DNA of 64,000 bases. It comes from Pseudarthrobacter sp. GA104. GTDB taxonomy: Bacteria; Actinomycetota; Actinomycetes; Actinomycetales; Micrococcaceae. Under the pieces are notes generated by a model. That model saw nothing but the letters and a program-made list of their open reading frames with translations, was not told the origin of the DNA and did no database searches. Every line of letters starts with the position of its first letter. Positions within the stretch are counted from its first letter, which is position 1. Location of the stretch: the NCBI RefSeq assembly GCF_009741265.1, contig NZ_WOWL01000001.1, positions 434,001 to 498,000 on the forward strand. Reading direction: 5' to 3'. The translations under genes and the position numbers were made by a program. This document shows positions 54,728 to 63,177 of the stretch, in pieces.

Positions 54728-54740
54728 GGCTGCAATCCTA
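54728..54740 (-). promoter_or_regulatory. -10 TAGGAT for leaderless dinB
   Basis: TAGGAT (54735-54740, minus strand), 7-nt gap, GTG at 54727. Confidence 0.55.
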
Positions 54741-54802
54741 TCCGTTTTGTACTGACTAAACTGGAGGCTGAATCCGGCATCAACACCAGGAGGAATGTCC
54801 CT

Positions 54803-55330
54803 GTGACGGTCTTTGGAAACCTTAAGCCAGCAGGGTTGGCAGTATTCGCTGCCGGCGCGGCTTTGCTGCTTGCAGCCTGCAGCCCGACTCCGTCAGCAGC
54901 CCCGGATCCTTCTGCCTCCGCTTCGACTCCGGGAACTGCCGGATCAACCATCACAGCTTCCCCCAGCCCCTCCGCGTCGCCCAATACCTCGGCGACCGTC
55001 GGGGCGGTGGTGGAGGGCTTCCCGCAGCAGCTCCTTCCCCTTATGCCGGGAGCCAAGGTGGTATCGAGCAGTTTTGACAAGGCGTCAGCCCCCGCCACTG
55101 CCGCCCTGGTGGGAAGCATCGCAGCCCCCACCGCTGCGGTTGTGGACTATTACACCAAGGCCCTTGAAGGGCAGGGCTTCAAGGCAGTTCCTGGCGAAGC
55201 CGTGGGAGCAGTGGCGTCCAAGGACTTTGTCCGCGGGGACAACGAAACGGTCAACCTCTCGGTGGTTGAAGCTTCGGGCGTTGCCACATTCACCATCGGC
55301 GCCAACGTGGCAGCTGAGTCCGCCAAGTGA
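54803..55330 (+). CDS. Predicted lipoprotein, unknown function
   Basis: 175 residues. The N-terminal signal ends in the lipobox LLAACS, with Cys26 as lipidation site. A Ser/Pro/Thr-rich spacer (about 27-70) leads to a small domain ending in FTIGANVAAESAK. No known domain recognised. GTG 54803 has AGGAGGA 8 nt upstream; the stop overlaps the start of the polyprenyl synthetase (GTGA), so the two are coupled. A lipoprotein paired with an isoprenoid enzyme is an unusual pairing. Confidence 0.85.
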   Translation: MTVFGNLKPAGLAVFAAGAALLLAACSPTPSAAPDPSASASTPGTAGSTITASPSPSASPNTSATVGAVVEGFPQQLLPLMPGAKVVSSSFDKASAPATAALVGSIAAPTAAVVDYYTKALEGQGFKAVPGEAVGAVASKDFVRGDNETVNLSVVEASGVATFTIGANVAAESAK

Positions 55331-56421
55331 CGGCAGCGGAACAGCTGAGGAATGAACAGGCAGACTTCGTTGCGGCGGTTGCCGGCGAGCTGACGGGGTT
55401 CCTCACCTCCCGGCAGGCCATCATGTCCGGCATCTCTCCGGATATCGAACCCCTCATGGGTTCCATCTCCAACCTGGTCACGGGCGGTAAGCGCCTGCGC
55501 GCGCTGATGTGCTACTGGGGCTGGCGAGGCGCGGGCGGACAGCCCGCCGCGCAACAGGTGGTGACCGCAGGCGCCGCACTGGAATTGTTCCAGGCGGCGG
55601 CCCTGATCCACGACGACATCATCGACCGGTCGGATACCAGGCGGGGCGGCCCAAGCGTCCACCGCCGTTTCAGCGAACTGCACGGGTCGCGGGGCTGGGC
55701 GCTGGACAGCGAACGGTTCGGGCACGCGGCGGCAATCCTGACAGGTGACCTGTGCCTCTCCTTCAGCGAAGAGGCGTTCACGGACATTGGCGAGCGGGCA
55801 GCCGCCGGCACCAGGGCCAGGCTGATTTTCAACCTCATGCGGGCGGAGGTGATGGCCGGCCAGTACCTGGACATCCTGGAAGAAGTTGCCGGTCCGGTAA
55901 GGGACCGGGCCGGGGCCGTGACCCGCGCACAGTCCATCATCCGGTTCAAGTCCGCAAAATACTCCACGGAGCATCCACTGGCCCTGGGTGGAGCATTGGC
56001 AGGAGCCTCGGATGAGCTGCTCCGCGGCTACTCCGCTTTTGCGTTGCCCTTGGGCGAAGCCTTCCAACTCCGGGACGACGTGCTGGGTGTCTTCGGTGAT
56101 CCGCTGACAACCGGCAAGCCTGCCGGGGACGATTTGCGGGAAGGAAAGCGCACTGTGCTGGTTGCCCTGGCGCTGGACCAGGCATCGGCAGCCGAGTCTG
56201 CCTTCATCGATGCCAGGCTTGGCAGCCCGGACCTCTCCGAAGAGGACATCCTTGAACTCCGGCGCATTATCGAGGAATCCGGTGCGTTGGCGGCCACCGA
56301 AGTCCTCATCAATGAATTTGGGGCGGCCGCATTCGAGGCGCTTGAATCGCTCCCCCTGGACGAACTGCCGAAAACCGCCCTGCGGAGGCTGGCTGAAGCT
56401 ACAGTCAGCCGCGCCTCCTGA
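55327..56421 (+). CDS. Polyprenyl (geranylgeranyl/farnesyl-type) diphosphate synthase
   Basis: 364 residues. Both aspartate-rich motifs are present: DDIID (96-100) and LRDDVLG with Asp250 and Asp251. KSAKYS and GGKRLRALM are further signatures. The chain length of the product cannot be told from the sequence; M. tuberculosis idsA2 (Rv2173) has the same position before Rv2175c. The GTG start overlaps the lipoprotein stop. Its products would feed carotenoid, menaquinone or undecaprenyl pools. Confidence 0.93.
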   Translation: MTAAEQLRNEQADFVAAVAGELTGFLTSRQAIMSGISPDIEPLMGSISNLVTGGKRLRALMCYWGWRGAGGQPAAQQVVTAGAALELFQAAALIHDDIIDRSDTRRGGPSVHRRFSELHGSRGWALDSERFGHAAAILTGDLCLSFSEEAFTDIGERAAAGTRARLIFNLMRAEVMAGQYLDILEEVAGPVRDRAGAVTRAQSIIRFKSAKYSTEHPLALGGALAGASDELLRGYSAFALPLGEAFQLRDDVLGVFGDPLTTGKPAGDDLREGKRTVLVALALDQASAAESAFIDARLGSPDLSEEDILELRRIIEESGALAATEVLINEFGAAAFEALESLPLDELPKTALRRLAEATVSRAS

Positions 56422-56437
56422 GCAACCACGCTTTGTT

Positions 56438-56481
56438 GGCCGGGGATGGCGGGCTTTTGGTGTTGCCGAACATCCCCGGCC
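56438..56481. terminator. Hairpin between convergent genes
   Basis: GGCCGGGGATG (56438-56448) with CATCCCCGGCC (56471-56481), 22-nt loop containing CTTTTGG. It probably ends both the synthase and the Rv2175c-like gene. Confidence 0.65.
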
Positions 56482-56487
56482 AGTGGT

Positions 56488-56841
56488 TTACCAGGCGAGG
56501 GTTTGGGCCCGTCGCCTGATTTCCGTTTTGCGGCCCTCGCGCAGGGCGTCAATGGGCCGTCCCCGCAGCGATTCATCCGGGGTAAAAAGCCAAACGATCA
56601 GGTCCTCATCGGAATACCCGGCGTCAGCCAGGACAACAATGGTGCCCTTGAGGCTGTCTACAACCTGGCCGTCCTGGATAAACTCGGCCGGCACGGAACG
56701 GATTCTTCGTTCCCCGACACGCAATGCCGCAAGGGCACGCTCATCAAGCAGGCTGTGAACCCTGGTGATGGAAACATCCAATAAACGGGCGACGTCGGGT
56801 AGGGGCAACCATTCGCCCACAAGCTCTTCTACATTACTCAC
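56488..56841 (-). CDS. Rv2175c-family DNA-binding protein
   Basis: 117 residues. The N-terminal half is a winged helix/helix-turn-helix (WLPLPDVARLLDVSITRVHSLLDERALAA, of which the recognition helix is about 24-35), and the C-terminal half is the Rv2175c-specific domain (PIDALREGRKTEIRRRAQTLAW). In M. tuberculosis Rv2175c is bound to DNA and is phosphorylated by PknL, whose gene lies next to it; here the matching PASTA kinase is 1.7 kb away. GTG start at 56841 without an obvious ribosome site. Confidence 0.9.
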   Translation of the reverse strand: MSNVEELVGEWLPLPDVARLLDVSITRVHSLLDERALAALRVGERRIRSVPAEFIQDGQVVDSLKGTIVVLADAGYSDEDLIVWLFTPDESLRGRPIDALREGRKTEIRRRAQTLAW

Positions 56842-56885
56842 GGATCAAGGTTGCCACGCTGTGCGCCCTGCCGCCTAGTCGATAC

Positions 56886-56895
56886 CCCTATAGGG
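56886..56895. promoter_or_regulatory. Palindrome CCCTATAGGG in a divergent gap
   Basis: A perfect 10-bp palindrome, 44 bp before the Rv2175c-like start and 188 bp before the LysM gene. It might be an operator for the adjacent DNA-binding protein. The rest of the 242-bp gap is AT-rich near 56990-57050 (GTAACAAAATTAACAG) and holds the LysM-gene promoter; no c-di-AMP riboswitch motif was found. Confidence 0.3.
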
Positions 56896-57083
56896 CGCTC
56901 CTGACCTGCAGACACACCCGGGATTCTTCCTTGCGGCCATTCCCGGAATTCTTGTGCTATTTCCAAATCCGTGAGAGATTCTCATTGATCACATACGTAA
57001 CAAAATTAACAGCAGTAACAGTAGTATCGAGAATTGACAGCGGCACCCCGCCCGCGCCCGCAGTTGAGAAGAGGATTCTTTCC

Positions 57084-58481
57084 ATGACGATGTCCCGCTC
57101 GCACAAGCAGCCCCCCAAGCCGAGCCTGCCAATGCTTGCTGCCACCACTGCGGCGTTGCCAGCGGTTGTATTGTCATCCTTGGCCTTGGCCCAGCCCGCT
57201 GCCGCCGTGCAACCAGTCCGTGCCATCCCGGGAACGCTTGCCGCAGCCATGAAAGCCCAGGCTGCAAAAGCCACTGCGGCGGTCATCCCCGCCTCCGCCG
57301 TGTCCACTGCCATCCCGGCCGCCTTTAGGCCTACCCAGCCGCAGGCGCCCGCCGAGTACACCATTGCGCGCGGCGATACCATCAGTGCGATCGCTGGAAA
57401 GTTCGGCCTCAACACCGCTGACATCCTGAAACTGAACAACCTCCAGCCGAACACCATCATTTACCCGGGCCAGAAGATCAAGCTCTCAGGCTCAGCCGCT
57501 GCGCCGGCCGCCCCCGCTGCCGCTCCTGCACCTGCCGCTCCCGCCGCGGCATCCGGTGCCACCTATACCGTCAAGGCAGGCGACACGCTGGGCGCCATTG
57601 CGGCCCGGCATAACGTGGGCCTGGCTGACGTATTTGCCTGGAACAACCTCAGCATGCGCTCCATCATCTACCCGGGCCAGAAGATCAAGGTGGGCGCCGG
57701 CGAAACTGCCCCGGCCCCCGCTGCCGCTCCTGCGTCGGCAGGCCTGGCCTCAACGTCCGCGCCGGCTGCGCCGGTACCGGCCGCTCCGGCTCCGGCGCCG
57801 GCTTCCGGCTCCTACACGGTGAAAGCCGGAGATACCCTTTCCGCCATCGCCACGCGCCACGGCGTAAAACTCTCCGAACTGCTCTCTGCCAACCGCCTGA
57901 GCATGACCAGTGTCATCTACCCGGGCAACAAGCTGGCCATCCCTGGAGGCTCGGCCCAGCCGGCGGCCCCGCAGCCGGCTGCCTCAGTGACGCCCCTCGT
58001 CCCAAGTTCATTCCTCGGATTCAGTTACCCTTCTGCGGTGGTCAGCTCGGCCAACGAGAACAAAGCCCTGTTGAACGCCTCTCCGGTGCCCTCCCGCAGC
58101 GAAATGCGGAACATCGTGGCTGACACCGCGCGCAGGATGGGCGTGGAACCCTCGCTCGCCCTTGCATTTGCGCACCAGGAATCCGGGTTTGACCAGCGCG
58201 CAGTGTCTCCGGCGAACGCCATCGGAACCATGCAGGTCATCCCGAGCTCCGGGCAGTGGGCATCGGATCTGGTGGGGCGCAAGCTGAACCTCCTGGACCC
58301 CTACGACAATGCAACGGCCGGCGTCGCCATCATCCGCCGTCTCCTCGCCACCAGCAAGGACACGGACACTGCCATTGCGGGCTACTACCAGGGCCAATAC
58401 TCAGTGAGCAAATACGGGATGTACGACGACACCAAGGCCTACGTCGCCGCCATCAAGGCCCACCAGAAGAACTTCGGCTGA
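57084..58481 (+). CDS. Secreted LysM-repeat lytic transglycosylase
   Basis: 465 residues. A basic start and a hydrophobic stretch ending in ALAQPAAAVQ act as signal peptide. Three LysM domains at about 90-136, 158-205 and 242-290 (YTVKAGDTLxAIAxRH pattern) are joined by Pro/Ala linkers and bind glycan. An SLT domain at about 341-465 has the catalytic Glu in AFAHQESGFD and IGTMQVIPSSG. It should cut peptidoglycan outside the cell. ATG 57084 has GAGAAGAGG upstream. Its neighbours are a PASTA kinase and an Rv2175c-like regulator. Confidence 0.93.
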   Translation: MTMSRSHKQPPKPSLPMLAATTAALPAVVLSSLALAQPAAAVQPVRAIPGTLAAAMKAQAAKATAAVIPASAVSTAIPAAFRPTQPQAPAEYTIARGDTISAIAGKFGLNTADILKLNNLQPNTIIYPGQKIKLSGSAAAPAAPAAAPAPAAPAAASGATYTVKAGDTLGAIAARHNVGLADVFAWNNLSMRSIIYPGQKIKVGAGETAPAPAAAPASAGLASTSAPAAPVPAAPAPAPASGSYTVKAGDTLSAIATRHGVKLSELLSANRLSMTSVIYPGNKLAIPGGSAQPAAPQPAASVTPLVPSSFLGFSYPSAVVSSANENKALLNASPVPSRSEMRNIVADTARRMGVEPSLALAFAHQESGFDQRAVSPANAIGTMQVIPSSGQWASDLVGRKLNLLDPYDNATAGVAIIRRLLATSKDTDTAIAGYYQGQYSVSKYGMYDDTKAYVAAIKAHQKNFG

Positions 58482-58529
58482 CCTGCACCGCCCGGCACCA
58501 CCCGCAGCCGGCTCGCAGGAAGATTTGAC

Positions 58530-58564
58530 ACGGGTCCGGACCGGCAACGGTTCGGGCCCGTTTC
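58530..58564 (+). terminator. Terminator after the LysM gene
   Basis: ACGGGTCCGGACC pairs (two G-U) with GGTTCGGGCCCGT, followed by TTTC, 48 bp after the stop. Confidence 0.75.
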
Positions 58565-58575
58565 ATTGCGGGGAC

Positions 58576-58587
58576 TAGGATCGAAGG
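58576..58587 (+). promoter_or_regulatory. -10 TAGGAT for leaderless PASTA-kinase gene
   Basis: TAGGAT (58576-58581), 6-nt gap, GTG at 58588. Confidence 0.55.
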
Positions 58588-60717
58588 GTGCAGGAACACG
58601 TGTCAGACCCCCTTGTTGGGACACTGGTGGACAACCGGTATGCCGTCAGGTCCAAGCTTGCGCGGGGCGGAATGTCCACTGTCTACCTGGCCACGGACCA
58701 GCGGTTGGAACGGGACGTGGCGCTCAAGGTGCTGCATCCGCACCTTTCGGCAGACGAGAATTTCCTGGGCAGGCTGGGGCGGGAGGCGAAGGCGGCAGCC
58801 AGGTTGTCCCACCCCCATGTAGTGGGGGTGCTCGACCAGGGGAACGACGGCCGCACCGCGTATCTGGTCATGGAATACATCAGGGGCCACACACTTCGTG
58901 ACGTCATCGCCGAGAAGGGTGCGCTGCCGCCCCGACTTGCCCTCGCGCTGATCGACCCGGTGGTTGAAGGACTAGGCGCTGCGCATGCCGCCGGCTTCAT
59001 CCATCGTGACGTCAAACCGGAAAACGTCCTGATTTCCGACGATGGACGGATCAAAATTGGAGATTTCGGGCTGGCACGCGCCGTCACCACTTCCACGAGC
59101 ACCGGCGCCCTGCTCGGAACAGTTGCGTACCTCCCCCCAGAGCTCGTCCTTGGAAAGCCGGCGGACGCGCGCAGCGACATCTACTCCGTGGGCATCATGC
59201 TGTTCGAAATGCTCACGGGGCAGCAGCCGTTTAACGGCGAGGTCCCCATCCAGGTGGCGTACCAGCATGTGAACGGGACAGTGGGACCGCCTTCGGCCCT
59301 GGTTCCCGGACTGGCTGCTGAAGTGGACGAGCTGGTGCAGTGGTGCACCTCCAATGATCCGGAAAACCGGCCCGTGGACGGGAACGCGCTACTCCAGGAG
59401 CTTCGGCATATCCGGACCAACCTCACCGATGCGGAGCTGGACCTGCATCCGCCGGCGGCTGCGGCCGGAGGCGCCATGGCCCACTCCCAGGCTCCCGCAC
59501 CGCCCACCGATCCCGGGCGGTTCCAAGATCCTGGCCACCAGAACCCCACAGAGGTAATCGGCCGGGCCAACAATCCAACAACGGTGATGCCGTTTGGCAA
59601 GCCGGCTGCGCCCGCCTACCCGCCGTCACAAGGCCAGCCTCGTTACGCCGGTCCTGCCCAACCCGAAGCTGCCCGGCACACCCTCACACCGCCCGGCGAC
59701 GATGTCGAGCCGTGGTCCCCACCGCCTCCGACGCTGGGCAAGCGCGCCCAGCGCAAGGCGGACAAGGAGGACGAGAGGGCACGGGCCCGTGCGGCCGCCA
59801 CCCCGGCCCGTACGCTGCGGGAGGGCAGCCCGCGCCGCCGGGGAATCCTGTGGATAGTTGTCCTGGTGATTGCTGCCCTCCTGGCAACCGGGGCGGGCTG
59901 GTTCTTCGGAATGGGCCCGGGCGCCGCCGCCACCATCCCTTCCGTAGCCAACAAGACAGTGGCGCAGGCACAGCAGCTCCTGGACGAGGCCGGGTTCCGG
60001 TCCACCACCAAGGACATTTTCGACGACGACGTGCCCTCAGGCCTCGTGGTGGGCAGCGAACCCGCGGCGGGCGCCGAAATCCGCAAGTTCCAGCCGGTCT
60101 CGCTACTTGTTTCCAAGGGTCCCCAGCTGTTCCCGCTGCCGAAGCTGGCCGGCGGCACCCTGGAGCAGGCCAAGACTGGCCTCAACGCGGCGGAAATGGC
60201 GCTCGGCCCGGTGACGGAACAGTTTCATGAGAAGGTCCCTGCCGGCACAGTCCTGTCCCAGGACCCCGCTCCCGGTACGGCCGTCCGGCATGGCACGCCC
60301 GTCAGCCTGGTGGTTTCGAAGGGTCCCGAGCCCATTCCTGTCCCTTCGGTGGTGGGCCAGGACGAGAAGGATGCCGTTGATGCCATCGAGGAGGCCGGCC
60401 TCACGGCTGAGGTTGCGCGCGAGGAAGTGTTCAGCAGGGACGTCCCGAAGGGCGCGGTTGTCAGCCAGGCTCCGGCTACCGGAACGCTTACCCGCGGCGG
60501 CACCGTCACGCTGACCATTTCCAAGGGACCCCGGATGGTGCAGGTGCCCAGCTTCATCGGCAAGCAGGCCGCTGATGCCCGGAAGGCCTTGGAGGGCCTG
60601 GGCTTCCAGGTACGCGTGAACAATATCCTGGGCGGCTTCTTCGGCACGGTCCGGGACCAGGATCCGGTTAACAAGGAGGTTCCGGAGGGATCAGTCGTTA
60701 CCCTGACGGTGGTGTAG
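58588..60717 (+). CDS. pknL: PASTA-domain Ser/Thr protein kinase
   Basis: Transmembrane sensor kinase, 709 residues. The kinase domain spans 18-275: glycine loop LARGGMSTVYLA, Lys47, HRDVKPENVL (139-148), DFG (159-161). A Pro/Ala-rich juxtamembrane stretch follows, one transmembrane helix at about 418-440, and four PASTA repeats from about 447 to the end, which bind muropeptides or lipid II. The GTG at 58588 suits the TAGGAT 6 nt upstream; GTG 58600 is possible. Homologue of M. tuberculosis PknL by neighbourhood (though PknL itself lacks PASTA repeats) and of PknB by architecture; the symbol is by position. Confidence 0.88.
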   Translation: MQEHVSDPLVGTLVDNRYAVRSKLARGGMSTVYLATDQRLERDVALKVLHPHLSADENFLGRLGREAKAAARLSHPHVVGVLDQGNDGRTAYLVMEYIRGHTLRDVIAEKGALPPRLALALIDPVVEGLGAAHAAGFIHRDVKPENVLISDDGRIKIGDFGLARAVTTSTSTGALLGTVAYLPPELVLGKPADARSDIYSVGIMLFEMLTGQQPFNGEVPIQVAYQHVNGTVGPPSALVPGLAAEVDELVQWCTSNDPENRPVDGNALLQELRHIRTNLTDAELDLHPPAAAAGGAMAHSQAPAPPTDPGRFQDPGHQNPTEVIGRANNPTTVMPFGKPAAPAYPPSQGQPRYAGPAQPEAARHTLTPPGDDVEPWSPPPPTLGKRAQRKADKEDERARARAAATPARTLREGSPRRRGILWIVVLVIAALLATGAGWFFGMGPGAAATIPSVANKTVAQAQQLLDEAGFRSTTKDIFDDDVPSGLVVGSEPAAGAEIRKFQPVSLLVSKGPQLFPLPKLAGGTLEQAKTGLNAAEMALGPVTEQFHEKVPAGTVLSQDPAPGTAVRHGTPVSLVVSKGPEPIPVPSVVGQDEKDAVDAIEEAGLTAEVAREEVFSRDVPKGAVVSQAPATGTLTRGGTVTLTISKGPRMVQVPSFIGKQAADARKALEGLGFQVRVNNILGGFFGTVRDQDPVNKEVPEGSVVTLTVV

Positions 60718-60764
60718 CCGGACCTGCCGGCCACACCACCGTTCACGTGGGAAGTGCGCGTTGC

Positions 60765-62159
60765 CTAGTGCTTGGCGAGGGCGCCGGCCACCAGGAACGC
60801 CATTTCCAGCGACTGCATGTGGTTCAGCCGCGGATCGCAGACTGACTCGTAGCGGTCCAGGAAGGCATCCTGGTCCACCGGGTCGGCGCCGCCAAGGCAC
60901 TCCGCGACGTCGTCGCCGGTCATTTCAACGTGCAGGCCGCCGGGAACGGTGCCCAGGGCGTGGTGCACTTCGAAGAAGCCGCGCACTTCGTCAATGACGT
61001 CGTCGAAATTGCGTGTCTTGTACCCGTTGGGGGACGTGACGGTGTTGCCGTGCATGGGGTCGGTAACCCAGAGCACCTGCGCGCCTGACGCGGTGACCTT
61101 CTCGACGACGGCGGGCAGCTTCTCGCGGATGTTGCCCGCACCCATGCGGGTGATGAAGGTCAGCCGGCCGGGTTCGCGCTCCGGGTCAAGCTTGTCAATC
61201 AGGCGGAGCGCATCGTCGCCGGTGGTGGACGGGCCCAGCTTCACGCCGATCGGGTTCCGCACCCGCGACAGGAAGTCGACGTGCGCGTGGTCCAGTTCGC
61301 GGGTCCGCTCCCCGATCCAGAGGAAGTGCGCGGAGGTGTCGTAGGGGAATCCGGTGCGGGAATCGATCCGGGTCAGCGCGCGCTCGTAGTCCAGCAGCAG
61401 GGCTTCGTGGCTGGCGAAGAACTCGACGCGCTTGAGCGCCTCAAAGTCGGCGCCGCAGGAGGCCATGAACTTGATGGCGCGGTCAATGTCGCGGGCCAGG
61501 GACTCATAGCGTGCGTGTGCCGGGTTCTCGGTGAAGCCCTTGTTCCACTGGTGCACCGAGCGCAGGTCGGCGAACCCGCCCTGGGTGAAGGCGCGGATGA
61601 GGTTCAGCGTGGAAGCGGACGTGTGGTAGGCGCGGAGCATGCGCGAGGCGTCGTGGCCCCGGGACTCCGGCGTGAAGTCGTACCCGTTGACGATGTCGCC
61701 GCGGTAGGCGGGCAAGGTCACGCCGTCGCGGGTTTCGTCGTTGGAGGAGCGGGGCTTGGCGAACTGGCCCGCCATGCGGCCCATCTTGATGACCGGCATG
61801 GCCGCACCGTACGTGAGCACCACAGCCATCTGGAGGATGGTCTTGACGCGCGCGCTGATCTTGTCCGCCGTCGCGGCCTCGAAGGTCTCCGCGCAGTCAC
61901 CGCCCTGCAGAAGGAAAGCCTTGCCCTGGGCAGCGGCAGCCAGGCGTTCGCGGAGGACGTCCACCTCGCCGGCGAACACCAGGGGAGGAAGTACGGAGAG
62001 CTCCTTCACGGAGGCTTCAAACACGTCCCGGTCCTGCCAGCTGGGCTGCTGGGAAATGGGGAGGTCCCGCCAGTCGTCGAGTCCGGGATAGTTGGCTGCT
62101 CCGCTCTGGGCGGTGCTGGACAGCGAAAAGGCGGGTTTTGCAGATAGCTCAGTCACCAT
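60765..62159 (-). CDS. aroG: DAHP synthase, class II (plant type)
   Basis: First step of the shikimate pathway (erythrose-4-phosphate plus phosphoenolpyruvate). 464 residues. QGGDCAETF with its metal Cys, RMAGQFAKPRSSNDET, VTDPMHGNT and GGLHVEMTGDDVAEC are class II signatures. Two starts fit: ATG 62159, or GTG 62156, which lies exactly 6 nt after a TAGTCT hexamer and would be leaderless. Alone in its unit, next to the PASTA kinase as in M. tuberculosis. Confidence 0.96.
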   Translation of the reverse strand: MVTELSAKPAFSLSSTAQSGAANYPGLDDWRDLPISQQPSWQDRDVFEASVKELSVLPPLVFAGEVDVLRERLAAAAQGKAFLLQGGDCAETFEAATADKISARVKTILQMAVVLTYGAAMPVIKMGRMAGQFAKPRSSNDETRDGVTLPAYRGDIVNGYDFTPESRGHDASRMLRAYHTSASTLNLIRAFTQGGFADLRSVHQWNKGFTENPAHARYESLARDIDRAIKFMASCGADFEALKRVEFFASHEALLLDYERALTRIDSRTGFPYDTSAHFLWIGERTRELDHAHVDFLSRVRNPIGVKLGPSTTGDDALRLIDKLDPEREPGRLTFITRMGAGNIREKLPAVVEKVTASGAQVLWVTDPMHGNTVTSPNGYKTRNFDDVIDEVRGFFEVHHALGTVPGGLHVEMTGDDVAECLGGADPVDQDAFLDRYESVCDPRLNHMQSLEMAFLVAGALAKH

Positions 62160-62168
62160 CTAAGACTA
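62157..62168 (-). promoter_or_regulatory. -10 TAGTCT for leaderless aroG
   Basis: TAGTCT (62163-62168, minus strand), 6-nt gap to GTG 62156; the ATG at 62159 would then lie upstream of the transcript start. Confidence 0.4.
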
Positions 62169-62232
62169 ACGGTCGTGCAGGGCCCCGGGACACCGTGCCG
62201 TCACGCACCCGCCCGGGCGCGTCACAACCGCT

Positions 62233-63066
62233 TCACTCCCTGGCGGCAGCCCCGCCGTCGTCCTCCGCTTTCCGGAGGCCTCCGGCGCCTTCCGCCGGGC
62301 CCGCGTCGCCGGACGGACTCCCGGCCCCGGCCGCGGCAGGCGCCGGCGACACCAGGGGTTCCGCCGCGGCCGCGGGTTCAGAGGGCTTTCCCGCCAGCCG
62401 GAGCTTCACGACGGCGGCGTACTCATCCACGTATTCCTGCCCGGAGAGCCGCATCAGTTCGAACATGATCTGGTCCGTGACTTTCCGCTGGATATCCCGG
62501 TCCTCTGCCTGGTCCCGATACCGGCTGAAGTCAAGCGGCTCACCAAAGATCATGCCGATCCTGCGGATGTTTGGCAGCCGCTTGCCGATGGGCTGCACCT
62601 TGTCCGTGCCGATCATGGCCACCGGAATCACCGGAACTCCGGCCTGCAGCGCGAGCCTGGCCACGCCCACCTTGCCCCTGTACAGCTTCGAGTCCGGACT
62701 CCGGGTGCCCTCGGGGTAGATGCCCAGCAGGCCGCCGTGGTTGAGGACTTCCATTCCGGCACTCAGCGAGGCGGCCGATGCAGCCCCGCCGGACCGGTCC
62801 ATGGGCAACTGGTTGGTCAGGCGGAAGAACAGCGCGGTCAGCCTGCCCTTGATCCCGGTTCCGGTGAAGTACTCCGATTTGGCCAGGAAGACCACGGGGC
62901 GCCGCACCATCAGCGGCATGAAAATCGAATCGGAAAACGACAGGTGGTTGGAGGCGATAATGGCCGCGCCCTCGGCAGGAATATTGTCCAGCCCCTTAAC
63001 CCAGGGGCGGAAAAGAAGCTTCAGCACAGGACCAAGGAAAATCCGCTTCATGACCCAATAGAACAC
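62233..63066 (-). CDS. plsC: 1-acyl-sn-glycerol-3-phosphate acyltransferase
   Basis: 277 residues. The HX4D motif is NHLSFSD (His41, Asp46) and the substrate-binding EGTRS is at 119-123; VPVIPVAMIG is block IV. It makes phosphatidic acid from lysophosphatidic acid at the membrane. The last 50 residues are an Ala/Pro/Gly-rich tail, absent from typical PlsC. GTG 63066 has GGAGAGG upstream. M. tuberculosis Rv2182c is in the same region. Confidence 0.92.
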   Translation of the reverse strand: MFYWVMKRIFLGPVLKLLFRPWVKGLDNIPAEGAAIIASNHLSFSDSIFMPLMVRRPVVFLAKSEYFTGTGIKGRLTALFFRLTNQLPMDRSGGAASAASLSAGMEVLNHGGLLGIYPEGTRSPDSKLYRGKVGVARLALQAGVPVIPVAMIGTDKVQPIGKRLPNIRRIGMIFGEPLDFSRYRDQAEDRDIQRKVTDQIMFELMRLSGQEYVDEYAAVVKLRLAGKPSEPAAAAEPLVSPAPAAAGAGSPSGDAGPAEGAGGLRKAEDDGGAAARE

Positions 63067-63177
63067 GTGAGAAACCTCTCCGGAAGGCGGCCCCCGGACC
63101 CCGCGTCGGGCCTGGCCAGCAGTTCAATGCAACCCTACTCTAGTGAGATTTGTCCGGAACAGTGACACGATGGAGGC

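Noticed and set aside
56842..57083. Possible c-di-AMP (ydaO) riboswitch before the LysM gene
   Set aside because: Such switches often precede wall hydrolases in Actinobacteria, but I find neither the GGGGAACC-type nor the CCGAAT-type conserved segments.
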